From Clostridium cadaveris (lineage in GTDB: Bacteria; Bacillota; Clostridia; Clostridiales; Clostridiaceae), in contig NZ_CP076620.1 of assembly GCF_020911725.1 (NCBI RefSeq), positions 1,740,501 through 1,804,500 of the forward strand: 64,000 nucleotides of DNA, given 5' to 3'. Numbering within the stretch: the first letter of the stretch is position 1; every line of letters begins with the position of its first letter. The translations under genes and the position numbers were made by a program. The notes beneath the pieces were generated by a model, which saw only the letters and a program-made list of their open reading frames with translations, had not been told where the DNA came from and ran no database searches. Shown here one piece after another: positions 55,500 to 64,000 of the stretch.

Positions 55500-55952
55500 T
55501 TACTCAGTTATTTCATTAATTCTCTCTACTATAGTTTCTGCCATATCCTTACTTCTTGCAAGAATGAATATAGTGTTATCCCCTGCTATAGTTCCTGCCA
55601 CTTCATTAAGACCTAATACGTCAAGCGCTTCTGCAGCTGCTGGCGCAGAACCTGATAAAGTTTTTACTATTACAAAATTATCTATCTGCTCAACACTAAT
55701 CACAGTATGAGAAAACACACTGACTAGCTTGTCAGAAAAATCAGTCATGCTATTTTTTTGTGGACTAACATACTTATAAGTTCCTTTTCTTGTTAATACC
55801 TTTAGAAGTTGAAGATTTTTTATATCTCTTGAAACTGTAGCTTGAGTTACATTAAATCCATTTTCACGAAGTTCATGAGCAAGTTCTTCTTGAGTTTCTA
55901 TGTCCTTAAGTTTTATGAGTTCCAATATTTTTTCATGTCTATTTATCTTCAT
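55500..55952 (-). CDS. argR: Arginine repressor
   Basis: A 150-residue ArgR/AhrC. The N-terminal winged helix contains [19 protein letters not shown] near residue 34, and the C-terminal hexamerisation and arginine-binding domain has [14 protein letters not shown] near residue 121. It represses arginine synthesis with L-arginine as corepressor and can activate catabolism. The start at 55952 overlaps the 3' end of nadK by 14 bases and follows AGGTGATA, so translation is likely coupled. No arg operon is nearby. Confidence 0.94.
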   Translation of the reverse strand: MKINRHEKILELIKLKDIETQEELAHELRENGFNVTQATVSRDIKNLQLLKVLTRKGTYKYVSPQKNSMTDFSDKLVSVFSHTVISVEQIDNFVIVKTLSGSAPAAAEALDVLGLNEVAGTIAGDNTIFILARSKDMAETIVERINEITE

Positions 55953-56787
55953 AATTATCACCTGCACATTCCATAGTTCTCCAAAGAATTTTATTTCTTA
56001 GTATATCAAAATAATCATAGTCATTTAATCTTATAACTTTACATTTAAAATTGTTTTTAGTTAAAGATACTGATGAAATTTTATTTAAAATTACAGATTC
56101 TTGTCCATCAATACTTAAAAAAACATTGTCATCTTTAGATTTTATCCTTATTTTTATATTTAAATCACATGGTATTATTAAAGTTTTTATTCCTTGAGTA
56201 TGTGGACATATAGGTGTTATTTCTAATACATCTAAAGTAGGAAATAACACAGGTCCTCCTGCTGATAATGAATATGCTGTCGATCCTGTTGGAGTAGAAA
56301 AAATTACTCCATCTGCTATAAACGACGCATAAAATTTCCCATCAACTTCTATATAAAAATCTATTATACTAGACAAAGTTCCTTTTTGTATAAAAATGTC
56401 ATTAAGGGCAGAGAATTTCTTTCCGTTGATTTCACACCCTATCATTACTCTATCTTCTATAGCGTAACTTCCATCTCTAATTTCCATAATTGCATCTTCA
56501 AATTGAGACATTTCAACGGCAGCTAAAAATCCTAAGGTACCTATATTAACTCCTAATATAGGTATCTCATATTTTGATACTTTTCTAGCTGTACTTAATA
56601 TAGTCCCATCTCCACCTAATGCAATAATAAAGTCTAATTTAGAACATTTCTCTTTTGTCAATCCTTTAGAATCTTTAAATACTAATATTTCTGAACCTAG
56701 CTTAGAACTGATAATATCTTTTATCGTCTTTACAACATTTCCGTCTTTATCCTTTGTAGTATTGACGTTAATACCTATTGTCCTCAT
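55939..56787 (-). CDS. nadK: NAD kinase
   Basis: A 282-residue NAD kinase that makes NADP from NAD. The GGDGT motif ([14 protein letters not shown]) is near residue 58, and the second family motif [15 protein letters not shown] near residue 168. The start at 56787 follows TTGGTGAAAGT; an upstream in-frame ATG would overlap tlyA further. Its order tlyA-nadK-argR is standard in clostridia. Confidence 0.94.
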   Translation of the reverse strand: MRTIGINVNTTKDKDGNVVKTIKDIISSKLGSEILVFKDSKGLTKEKCSKLDFIIALGGDGTILSTARKVSKYEIPILGVNIGTLGFLAAVEMSQFEDAIMEIRDGSYAIEDRVMIGCEINGKKFSALNDIFIQKGTLSSIIDFYIEVDGKFYASFIADGVIFSTPTGSTAYSLSAGGPVLFPTLDVLEITPICPHTQGIKTLIIPCDLNIKIRIKSKDDNVFLSIDGQESVILNKISSVSLTKNNFKCKVIRLNDYDYFDILRNKILWRTMECAGDNYEDK

Positions 56788-56806
56788 ACTTTCACCAACC
56801 AAATAT

Positions 56807-57616
56807 CTATAAGTTTTCATGAGATTTATTTACTATTTCATCTATAAGCCCTTCATAAAAATTTGAAGTCTTTTTAGAATTCTTTGAAAAATATACTAAA
56901 TACTCTATATTTCCTTCTGGTCCTTTAATTGGAGAGAAGCTTAAATTTAATATATTCATGTTCATTTCTTTTAAATAGTTAACTATGCCCTCTATAACTT
57001 CTTTATGGGTTGAGGCTTCTCTTACTACACCTTTTTTACCAACTTTTTCTCGTCCTGCTTCAAATTGTGGTTTTATAAGTGCCACTACTTCTCCTTTTTC
57101 ACCTAAGAGTTCTATCACTTTAGGAATTACCTTTTTCAAGGATATGAATGACACATCTATACTGGAAAAGTCTATATCCATTCCTATAGAGTCTTTTTCC
57201 ACATATCTTATGTTTGTACGTTCCATGCATACAACTCTAGGATCTATTCTTAATTTCCATGCGAATTGACCGTACCCAACATCAATTGAAAATACCTTTA
57301 CTGCCCCATTTTGAAGCATACAATCCGTAAATCCACCAGTGGATGCACCTACGTCCATTGAAACTTTTTCGTTTAAATCTATACCGAACTCCGCTATAGC
57401 CTTTTCAAGTTTAAGGCCACCTCTGCTTACATATGGAAGTTCTGCTCCTCTTACTTCAATATTACTTATGACCTTTACACGTTCACCAGCTTTATCTACT
57501 CTCATACCATCTACAAAAATATCTCCAGCCATTATACTAGCTTTAGCTCTTTCCCTAGATTGAAAAAAGCCCTTATTTACCAATAAAATATCAAGTCTTT
57601 CTTTTGCTTCTCCCAT
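56807..57616 (-). CDS. tlyA: TlyA-family 2'-O-methyltransferase (YqxC)
   Basis: A 269-residue protein with an N-terminal S4 RNA-binding domain (about residues 6-66, RLDILLVNKGFFQSRERAKA) and an FtsJ-type methyltransferase domain with motif I in DVGASTGGFTDCMLQ near residue 89. Homologues methylate 16S and 23S rRNA at cytidine 2'-OH in some species or act as hemolysins in name only. It is encoded between dxs and nadK. The ribosome site is GAGGAG. Confidence 0.9.
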   Translation of the reverse strand: MGEAKERLDILLVNKGFFQSRERAKASIMAGDIFVDGMRVDKAGERVKVISNIEVRGAELPYVSRGGLKLEKAIAEFGIDLNEKVSMDVGASTGGFTDCMLQNGAVKVFSIDVGYGQFAWKLRIDPRVVCMERTNIRYVEKDSIGMDIDFSSIDVSFISLKKVIPKVIELLGEKGEVVALIKPQFEAGREKVGKKGVVREASTHKEVIEGIVNYLKEMNMNILNLSFSPIKGPEGNIEYLVYFSKNSKKTSNFYEGLIDEIVNKSHENL

Positions 57617-57639
57617 TGTTAACTCCTCAATTTTTTTAC

Positions 57640-59490
57640 TTAAAGTTCTATAACTTCTTTTTTAATTGACTCTACATCTAATTTTGATAATTTGTATAAA
57701 CTTTCTATATCTCCATGTGGTACAAATCTATCTCTGTAGCCTAAATTCTTCATTATAAATGGTTTCTTTAATGAATTTGCATAAGCTAGCGTTTGAGATC
57801 CAAGTCCACTTGCCACAATGTTGTCTTCTATAGTCAAAATTTTATAATTATTATCTACTAAATATTTTATAAGATCCTTATCTATAGGTTTTATAAAATA
57901 TGCATCTATGATTAAAGGATTGATTCCCTTTTCTTTCAAATCATCTTTTACTTTCAGTACCTGAGTCACCATTTTACCTGTAGCAATTATAGCAACCTTT
58001 TCTCCATGGCTTAATATGTTCCACTTGCCAAAATCAATATTTTCAAGAGGAGTAAATTCTAGGTTCTTATCTTCTCCTCCACGTGGATATCTAATTGCCA
58101 CTGGACCGTCTTTATATTTAGTTGCCCAATTTAACATGAGCCTTAGATCTTTTAGACATTTTGGAGCCATTATAGTCATATTAGGAAGTGGAGTTAAATA
58201 AGAAAGGTCAAAGATACCTTGATGAGTTTCTCCGTCTTCTCCAACTATGCCAGCTCTATCTATAGCAAAGACTACAGGCAAATTTTGTATACATACATCA
58301 TGTAAAACTTGATCGTAACCTCTTTGTAAAAATGTTGAATATACTGCAAAAACAGGCTTTATTCCTTGAGTGGCAAGTCCTGCTGCAAGTGTTACTGCAT
58401 GTTGTTCGGCTATACCAACATCAAAAAATCTGTTTGGATATTTTTTTGCAAAATCCCTAAGTCCAGTTCCATCTGGCATAGCGGCAGTTATAGCAACAAC
58501 TTTTTTATTAGAAGCTGCAATCTGTATCATCTCATCTCCAAATACGCTAGAATAGGTTTCTGAAGATGATTTTTTATTTTCTCCATTACATGGATTGAAT
58601 GGTCCTACTCCATGAAATTTGTCCGGATACTTTTCTGCATATTCGTATCCTTTTCCTTTTTTAGTTATAGTGTGTATTATTACAGGCTCATTTAAATCTT
58701 TGGCCAATTTTAGAACCCTGCTTAATTCCTTAATGTTGTGTCCGTCTATAGGTCCTAAATATTTTATTCCCATATCTTCAAACAGCATTCCTGGAACTAT
58801 AATCTGCTTTATTCCGTCTTTTACTTTATTAATAGAACTTACTATGCTTTTCCCAAATGACGTTTTTCTCATTGTGTTATTAAATTCTTTTTTAAACCTA
58901 TTATATCCTGGGTCCATTCTCATAGTACTTAAATATGTAGATAATCCTCCGACATTTTGCGAAATTGACATTTGATTATCATTTAGTATTATTATAAGTT
59001 TTGTTTTATTAAATCCTAAATCATTTAGGGCTTCAAGAGCCATTCCACCTGTAAGCGCTCCATCTCCAATAACAGCTATAACATTAAAATCCTTTTCAAA
59101 TATATCTCTTGCTCTAGCTATACCAAGAGCTGCAGATATTGATGTACTGCTATGCCCTGTATCAAAAGCATCATATATGCTTTCATTTCGTTTTGGAAAA
59201 CCACTTAAGCCTTGAAATTGTCTTAATGTATTAAATTCATCTTTTCTTCCTGTGAGCATCTTATATACATAACTTTGATGTCCTACATCCCAAATCACTT
59301 TATCGCGCTCTATATTAAATACATTAAATAAGCTTATAGTTAATTCAACTACCCCTAGATTTGATGCTAAATGACCTCCGGTTTTAGATATATTGTCTAT
59401 TAAAAATTTTCTAATGTCATCTGATAATACACCTAGTTCAACCAAAGACATGTTTTTTATATCTTTTGGTTCTTTATATTTTTCTAACAT
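57640..59490 (-). CDS. dxs: 1-deoxy-D-xylulose-5-phosphate synthase
   Basis: A 616-residue thiamine-diphosphate enzyme that joins pyruvate and glyceraldehyde-3-phosphate at the entry of the non-mevalonate isoprenoid pathway. The cofactor motif [15 protein letters not shown] is near residue 142, the transketolase-like [20 protein letters not shown] near residue 407, and the C-terminal domain from about 480. The same pathway's last enzyme IspH is also in this window. It follows ispA by 22 bases. Confidence 0.96.
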   Translation of the reverse strand: MLEKYKEPKDIKNMSLVELGVLSDDIRKFLIDNISKTGGHLASNLGVVELTISLFNVFNIERDKVIWDVGHQSYVYKMLTGRKDEFNTLRQFQGLSGFPKRNESIYDAFDTGHSSTSISAALGIARARDIFEKDFNVIAVIGDGALTGGMALEALNDLGFNKTKLIIILNDNQMSISQNVGGLSTYLSTMRMDPGYNRFKKEFNNTMRKTSFGKSIVSSINKVKDGIKQIIVPGMLFEDMGIKYLGPIDGHNIKELSRVLKLAKDLNEPVIIHTITKKGKGYEYAEKYPDKFHGVGPFNPCNGENKKSSSETYSSVFGDEMIQIAASNKKVVAITAAMPDGTGLRDFAKKYPNRFFDVGIAEQHAVTLAAGLATQGIKPVFAVYSTFLQRGYDQVLHDVCIQNLPVVFAIDRAGIVGEDGETHQGIFDLSYLTPLPNMTIMAPKCLKDLRLMLNWATKYKDGPVAIRYPRGGEDKNLEFTPLENIDFGKWNILSHGEKVAIIATGKMVTQVLKVKDDLKEKGINPLIIDAYFIKPIDKDLIKYLVDNNYKILTIEDNIVASGLGSQTLAYANSLKKPFIMKNLGYRDRFVPHGDIESLYKLSKLDVESIKKEVIEL

Positions 59491-59512
59491 TTGGTATATT
59501 TCTCCTATTCTC

Positions 59513-60382
59513 TTAAAAATTCCTGTTTAAAAGTTCTAATGTTAAGGTCTCAAGCTCTTTTGTATTCCTATTTAACTTCTTTAAAATATCTATACATTCA
59601 TAAGTTAAGTTTTGGCTTAATTTTTTACACTTATTCAAGCCATAAAATTTTATAAAATTACTCTTGTTATTGTTACCATCACTTTGAGACTTGCCTAATA
59701 CATTTTCATCTCCTACTACATCAAGAATATCATCTATAATTTGAAATGCCAAGCCAAGTTTTTCTCCATAACTTTCTAAAAGCTTTATGTCATCACAAGA
59801 AGCTTCTCCCATAACAGCTCCAGATAATATGGCAACTTTTATAAGAGCTCCTGTTTTTTTGCTGTGCATATATATAAGTTCATCTATAGTTATTTCTTTA
59901 TCCTCACTTATTATATCAACTACCTGACCGCCAATCATTCCTTCACAGCTTGATGCATGGCTTATTAGTGCAGATGCCTCTAAAGCTTTTTTTCCATTAT
60001 TTAAAGAAAAATCAAACATTATATTCATAGCCTCATTTAAGAGTCCATCTCCTGCAAGTGTTGCAATACCATCACCATATACTTTATGATTAGTAGGTTT
60101 TCCTCTTCTTAAATCATCGTTATCCATACATGGTAGATCATCATGAATTAAAGAATATGTGTGAATCATTTCTAAAGCAACTGCTAATGGCAGAATTTTT
60201 TCAAAATCATTTTTATATAGCTTATAAGTCATCATCATAAGAGTAGGCCTTAATCTCTTTCCTCCAAGATTTAAGCTATACTTCATAGAATCATAGATAA
60301 GTTTATCATACCCATCTGCACCTTTAAAATAATCATTTAAATGCTGCTCAATGTATTTTTTATAATTATTCATAGTACTCAT
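59513..60382 (-). CDS. ispA: Polyprenyl synthetase (farnesyl diphosphate synthase type)
   Basis: A 289-residue trans-prenyltransferase. The two aspartate-rich motifs are [20 protein letters not shown] near residue 79 and [12 protein letters not shown] near residue 221. Chain length is inferred from size and operon context (short-chain, C15). The ATG overlaps the xseB stop in an ATGA arrangement, so translation is coupled; a second ATG nine bases later is possible. Confidence 0.92.
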   Translation of the reverse strand: MSTMNNYKKYIEQHLNDYFKGADGYDKLIYDSMKYSLNLGGKRLRPTLMMMTYKLYKNDFEKILPLAVALEMIHTYSLIHDDLPCMDNDDLRRGKPTNHKVYGDGIATLAGDGLLNEAMNIMFDFSLNNGKKALEASALISHASSCEGMIGGQVVDIISEDKEITIDELIYMHSKKTGALIKVAILSGAVMGEASCDDIKLLESYGEKLGLAFQIIDDILDVVGDENVLGKSQSDGNNNKSNFIKFYGLNKCKKLSQNLTYECIDILKKLNRNTKELETLTLELLNRNF

Positions 60383-60597
60383 ATCTCTTTAAATTCCTCT
60401 TCTTTATCCTCATTGTTTAATATGAGTATTTTTTCTTCATAGTTCTTTAAAGTTGCATAAAGCTTATTACAAAGCTTTATACCTTCTTCATATTTTTTCA
60501 TGGCCTCTTCTAAAGGTAATTCGTTTTTGTCCATGATGTTTACAATGTCACGTAATTTTTCAAGATTATCTTCATACTTTTCAGCCTTTTTCGCCAT
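60379..60597 (-). CDS. xseB: Exodeoxyribonuclease VII small subunit
   Basis: A 72-residue XseB that pairs with XseA to degrade single-stranded DNA. The family helix is LEKLRDIVNIMDKNELPLEE near residue 12, followed by AMKKYEEGIKLC. It starts nine bases after xseA and its stop overlaps ispA, within the nusB-folD-xseAB-ispA-dxs order. Confidence 0.93.
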   Translation of the reverse strand: MAKKAEKYEDNLEKLRDIVNIMDKNELPLEEAMKKYEEGIKLCNKLYATLKNYEEKILILNNEDKEEEFKEI

Positions 60598-60606
60598 AAT
60601 AATTCA

Positions 60607-61809
60607 TCACTCCTTAATTGGAGAAAATTCACCTTTTACATCTCCGTCTTTAAAAATAATATTTATATATGTATTTTCATTCAAATCGTTTTTGCTATTC
60701 AATACATGATCTTCTTCGTTTTTTACAATAGAATATCCTTTATTTAATATATTTAACGGATTATTATTTGAAAGTTTATCGTACATATTTGATATTTCTA
60801 AATTTTTAATGGATAAATTATTCTTAATCATATGATTTAATTTTTCTTTTAATGTATCCAATAAATAGTACTGATTTACTATAAATGTTTCAGGGCTGTA
60901 TTTCATAATTTCATTTTCTAAAATTTTAACCTCTGATACCTTTTTATCTATCATAAAATTAATTGTATTTTTTAATGATACTTCTAATGTCTTTATCTCA
61001 TTTTCTAAAGTTTCAAAGGAAGGAATTGTTATTTCTGCTGCAGCAGAAGGTGTTGAAGCCCTTCTGTCTGCAACAAAATCAGCTATGGTAAAGTCTATCT
61101 CATGTCCTATACCTGTAACTATAGGCTTTTTAGATTTATATATAGACATAGCAAGACTTTCATCATTAAATGCCTTTAAATCCTCAATAGCACCTCCACC
61201 ACGTGCTATTATTATAACATCTATATCTGGCTTTGAGTTTAGTACTTCTATACCTTTTTTTATTTCTTCTATAGCTCCATTGCCTTGAACCAACGCTGGA
61301 TATATTATAAGGTCAGTACTCTTATTTCTACGTCTAGCCACATTTATTATATCGTTTATAGCCGCGCCTGTAGGTGAAGTTATTATTCCTACTCTTTTAG
61401 GAAATTTAGGAAGTGCCTTTTTATGTTCTTCTCTAAAAACACCTTTTTCTTCAAGCTTTTTCTTCGTCTCTAAAAAAGCCAAGTATATATCGCCCATACC
61501 AGACATCTTTATGCTATCGCAATACATCTGATATACGCCTTCCCTATCATATACCTTCACTCTTCCTAATACCTCTACCTGCATACCTTCCTTAAAATCA
61601 AAATCTATGTTCTTAGCTTTATCTTTAAACATTATGCAATTTATTTTTGATAGATTATCTTTTAAAGAAAAATATATATGTCCGCTGCTATGAAGTTTAA
61701 AGTTTGATATTTCTCCCTTTAATGAAACATTGTTTAATATAACATCTCCATCAATAATTCTTTTGATATAATTATTTAATGCTGATACTGTTAAAGTTTT
61801 TACAAACAT
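60607..61809 (-). CDS. xseA: Exodeoxyribonuclease VII large subunit
   Basis: A 400-residue XseA. The N-terminal OB-fold (about residues 1-100) contains GEISNFKLHSSGHIYFSLKD near residue 29; the catalytic core has GIITSPTGAAINDI near residue 141 and the conserved ARGGGAIEDL with DRRASTPSAAAE from about residue 200 to 260. A coiled-coil region follows. The start at 61809 is preferred over an upstream GTG at 61827; it overlaps folD by 38 bases. Confidence 0.94.
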   Translation of the reverse strand: MFVKTLTVSALNNYIKRIIDGDVILNNVSLKGEISNFKLHSSGHIYFSLKDNLSKINCIMFKDKAKNIDFDFKEGMQVEVLGRVKVYDREGVYQMYCDSIKMSGMGDIYLAFLETKKKLEEKGVFREEHKKALPKFPKRVGIITSPTGAAINDIINVARRRNKSTDLIIYPALVQGNGAIEEIKKGIEVLNSKPDIDVIIIARGGGAIEDLKAFNDESLAMSIYKSKKPIVTGIGHEIDFTIADFVADRRASTPSAAAEITIPSFETLENEIKTLEVSLKNTINFMIDKKVSEVKILENEIMKYSPETFIVNQYYLLDTLKEKLNHMIKNNLSIKNLEISNMYDKLSNNNPLNILNKGYSIVKNEEDHVLNSKNDLNENTYINIIFKDGDVKGEFSPIKE

Positions 61810-62647
61810 TTCTTTCCCATGCCTCACATGTATTTTTTACCAACAAAGTTGTAGTTAAAGCTCCAACGCCTCCTGGAACTGGGGTTATATATGATGCCTT
61901 ATCGTATACTTTATCAAAGTCAACATCTCCACATATCTTTCCATCTAATGATGATGTTCCTACATCAATTACAATAGCCCCTTCTTTCACAAAAGAATTA
62001 TCTACAAATTTAGGTTTACCAATAGCCACTACTAATATATCTGCTTCACTACAGATTTCTTTAATGTTTACAGTTTTTGAATGACATACAGTCACAGTGG
62101 CATTTTCATTTAACAAAAGCTGAAACATAGGCTTTCCAACTATATTGCTTCTGCCAAGTACAACAGCTTTCTTTCCCTTGATATCACAATTGGTGCTTTT
62201 AATAAGTTCTAATGCACTTCTAGGAGTACAAGGGACAAATGCCTTTTCACCTCTATAAAACTTTCCGGTGTTTAAATCAGTAAGTCCATCAACGTCCTTT
62301 TCTGGACTTATTCTATTAGTTATAAAATTTTCATTAAGCCCTTTAGGAAGTGGAACCTGGAGCATAATACCATCTACATTTTCGTCTTGATTCAAATTGT
62401 CTATAACCTTTAAAACTTCTTCTTCATTTGTATTTTCATCTAATTTCAAAAGTTTAAAGTTAATTCCCATTTCTTCACAGACTTTTCTTTGGTTGTTTAC
62501 GTAGTATACTGAACCCCCATCATTTGATATTAATACAGTTGCTAAGCAAGGCGGTCTAACCCCTCTTTTTATGGCCTTAGTAATCTGATCTTTCATAGAT
62601 GACTTTAAGTTTTTAGCATAAGCCCTTCCATCAATAGTCTGTGCCAA
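61772..62647 (-). CDS. folD: Bifunctional methylenetetrahydrofolate dehydrogenase / cyclohydrolase
   Basis: A 291-residue FolD of one-carbon metabolism. The catalytic lysine lies in YYVNNQRKVCEEMGI near residue 49, and the Rossmann motif VVLGRSNIVGKP near residue 161. The terminal signature is PVPGGVGALTTTLL near residue 257; most homologues read GGVGPMT there, so the two changed residues (Ala, Leu) are slightly unusual. Its 3' end overlaps xseA. The order nusB-folD-xseA is standard. Confidence 0.94.
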   Translation of the reverse strand: MAQTIDGRAYAKNLKSSMKDQITKAIKRGVRPPCLATVLISNDGGSVYYVNNQRKVCEEMGINFKLLKLDENTNEEEVLKVIDNLNQDENVDGIMLQVPLPKGLNENFITNRISPEKDVDGLTDLNTGKFYRGEKAFVPCTPRSALELIKSTNCDIKGKKAVVLGRSNIVGKPMFQLLLNENATVTVCHSKTVNIKEICSEADILVVAIGKPKFVDNSFVKEGAIVIDVGTSSLDGKICGDVDFDKVYDKASYITPVPGGVGALTTTLLVKNTCEAWERNVCKNFNSISIK

Positions 62648-62659
62648 TTGAATCTCCCC

Positions 62660-63064
62660 CTATTTATTTTTTGAAATTTTATCTAAAACTCCATTTACAA
62701 AAGCAACTGAACTTTCATCGGAATATCTTCTTGTCAAGTCTAATGCTTCGTTAATTGAAACTCTAAATGGAATTTTATCATCAAATAATATCTCATAGGT
62801 TGCAAGTCTTAAAATAGAAAGATTTACTTTTGATATTCTAGAAAGCTTCCATTTTACTAGATACTTTTCTATAGTCTCATCTATTTGCGATATATTGCTT
62901 TCTATTCCTGATAATATATCTCTTATGTATGTCATGTCTAAGTTTTCTATATCATACTCAGTATTTTCTAAGAAGTTTTCAATTATTTCTTCTGGTTTCT
63001 CTTTTTTTATGCTATTTTCAAATAATAACTCCATTGCTACTTCTCTTGATCTTTTTCTACTCAT
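62660..63064 (-). CDS. nusB: Transcription antitermination factor NusB
   Basis: A 134-residue all-helical NusB that joins NusE on boxA in rRNA antitermination. Family motifs are [17 protein letters not shown] near residue 2, [20 protein letters not shown] near residue 80, and [19 protein letters not shown] near residue 112. folD starts 12 bases after it. Confidence 0.95.
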   Translation of the reverse strand: MSRKRSREVAMELLFENSIKKEKPEEIIENFLENTEYDIENLDMTYIRDILSGIESNISQIDETIEKYLVKWKLSRISKVNLSILRLATYEILFDDKIPFRVSINEALDLTRRYSDESSVAFVNGVLDKISKNK

Positions 63065-63181
63065 AGTGTCCTCCTAGTGATATACTCTATTATAAATTAT
63101 ACTATATTATTATTATTATCAACGTATTTATTTTAAAAATACACTTTGTTTCCTAAAAATTCATACATTATCAAATAATTA

Positions 63182-63205
63182 GCACCCTCTGATTTCAGAG
63201 GGTGC
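63182..63205 (-). terminator. Hairpin after the Asp23-family gene
   Basis: GCACCCTCTGA pairs perfectly with TCAGAGGGTGC across a two-base turn; AATTATTTG follows on the - strand, giving a weak T-run. It is a GC-rich, stable stem between this gene and nusB. Confidence 0.7.
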
Positions 63206-63211
63206 CCATGA

Positions 63212-63601
63212 TTATTTTGTTTCTGGATTATTTTGTGATGGTTTTTTTAAAATAATGCTCTGAACATAAACATTAACAGCAGCTACCGAAAGACCAGTCA
63301 TGGTTTCAACAGTTTTCTTTACATTATCCTGAACTTGGCTTACTATCTCTGGAATTTTAATTCCATATTCAACTGCAATAGCAATATCTATAGAAGCATC
63401 TTTTTCTCCAACTGCTACTTTAACACCCTTTGTATTGCTCTTCTTACCTGTTACCATGTGAGCAATACTACCTACCATTCCTGCATCAGTACTAGCCACA
63501 CCAGTTATCTCTGATGTTGCAATGGAGGCTATCACACTAACAACATCATCTGATATTTTAACAATGCCTATGTTGGAGTCTTCCTTTTTTACTTCATTCA
63601 T
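63212..63601 (-). CDS. Asp23/Gls24-family protein (YqhY-like)
   Basis: A 129-residue Asp23/Gls24 protein, a family tied to cell-envelope stress and, for YqhY, to acetyl-CoA carboxylase control in Bacillus. The family motif includes ISDDVVSVIASIATSEITGV near residue 16 and VSQVQDNVKKTVETMTGLSV near residue 85. It sits upstream of nusB as yqhY does in Bacillus. The ribosome site is AGGAGGG. Confidence 0.9.
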   Translation of the reverse strand: MNEVKKEDSNIGIVKISDDVVSVIASIATSEITGVASTDAGMVGSIAHMVTGKKSNTKGVKVAVGEKDASIDIAIAVEYGIKIPEIVSQVQDNVKKTVETMTGLSVAAVNVYVQSIILKKPSQNNPETK

Positions 63602-63708
63602 AGAACAACCCTCCTACTTTTGCATAGCAAAACTTGTTAATCATAAACTTATTATATCAAATAGATTATGTTTTTACAATTAATTATTTATGTTGTTTAA
63701 GAACATAA

Positions 63709-63740
63709 ATAAGTGGTAAGATTTTAGTCTTACCACTTAT
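63709..63740 (-). terminator. Terminator after spoIIIAH
   Basis: ATAAGTGGTAAGA pairs perfectly with TCTTACCACTTAT across TTTTAG; TTATGTTC follows on the - strand. Confidence 0.75.
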
Positions 63741-63754
63741 CTATAAATATATAC

Positions 63755-64000
63755 TTATTTTTTTTGTTCTATTTCTACCATTGGTAGTTTTGATATGCTT
63801 GTTGCAACTTCTTGAATTTGTTGTCTTTGCTGTGCTGTTAACTCTTCAGAACTTTTAACTATAACTCTAACCTTATCTTCTTCGATTATACAAAGCACAT
63901 CTTTGAAACCCTTAGTTTTTAAAGTAGTTTCTATTCTGTTTTCATTATTAGATTTAGTTATTAAAACTTCTTGCTTTTTAGCTGCACTAGCTCTTTCTTC
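63755..64000 (-). CDS. spoIIIAH: Stage III sporulation protein AH, C-terminal part (partial)
   Basis: The frame stays open to the window edge, so only the last 81 codons are seen. The sequence TKGFKDVLCIIEEDKVRVIV followed by a Gln-rich helix (SSEELTAQQRQQIQEV) matches the C-terminal YscJ/FliF-like ring domain of SpoIIIAH, which pairs with SpoIIQ across the intermembrane space of the forespore. In Bacillus spoIIIAH also lies upstream of yqhY-nusB. Upstream parts of the spoIIIA operon are outside the window. Confidence 0.88.
   Translation of the reverse strand, partial: EERASAAKKQEVLITKSNNENRIETTLKTKGFKDVLCIIEEDKVRVIVKSSEELTAQQRQQIQEVATSISKLPMVEIEQKK

Overview
The window looks like chromosomal DNA from a spore-forming, low-GC Clostridium (Clostridium sensu stricto or a close relative). 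The evidence is the strongly AT-rich sequence, AGGAGG-type ribosome binding sites, a full sporulation set (spo0A, spoIVB, spoIIM, spoVS, ytfJ, spoIIIAH, ylmC, spoIIIE/ftsK), an IspH protein fused to S1 domains, and gene orders matching the infB-recA and spo0A-nusB blocks of Bacillus and Clostridium. No phage, insertion sequence, CRISPR array, rRNA or tRNA gene was seen. This is mostly conserved backbone DNA with a few small unrecognised genes.

Positions 1-22.8 kb are read almost entirely from the + strand: infB(3' end)-rbfA-nrnA-truB-ribF (translation and RNA modification), rpsO-pnp, an M16 peptidase, ylmC, aspartokinase, tepA, ftsK/spoIIIE, rimO-pgsA, recA, rny, spoVS, HPr, purB, a XerC-type recombinase and lexA. 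recA and lexA both carry GAAC-N4-GTTY LexA boxes. Between the recombinase and lexA lie a perfect 19-bp-arm palindrome, a 46-codon gene, and a Cys-rich acidic gene divergent from lexA that shares the LexA-box region.

From 22.9 kb to the end nearly everything is on the - strand. Read in the direction of transcription, the blocks are: spoIIIAH(3' end); yqhY-nusB-folD-xseA-xseB-ispA-dxs-tlyA-nadK-argR-recN; spoIVB; spo0A; spoIIM; xerD-like; pdp; a D,D-carboxypeptidase; scpA-scpB; a second D,D-carboxypeptidase; an M24 peptidase; a Cys-rich small protein; rluB-mnmM; an RpiR regulator; a BaiN-type flavoprotein; cmk-ispH/S1; a GNAT enzyme; miaB-mutS-mutL-miaA-hfq; and ynbB. Two + strand islands interrupt this: a 56-codon gene with an aminotransferase near 32 kb, and DUF2953-ytfJ near 44.5 kb. 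The + and - blocks converge on a shared terminator at 22845-22887.

Themes: ribosome maturation and RNA modification (rbfA, truB, rimO, miaA, miaB, mnmM, rluB, tlyA); DNA repair and SOS (recA, lexA, mutSL, recN, xseAB); chromosome segregation and resolution (scpAB, ftsK, two Xer-type recombinases); isoprenoid synthesis (dxs, ispA, ispH); and sporulation. Points most worth a second look are the putative shared SOS control of the Cys-rich gene next to lexA, a XerD homologue lacking two catalytic residues, a hairpin between the Shine-Dalgarno and start codon of ytfJ, the palindrome upstream of the XerC-type gene, sigma-H-type promoters before spoVS and spo0A, and three small unrecognised genes.
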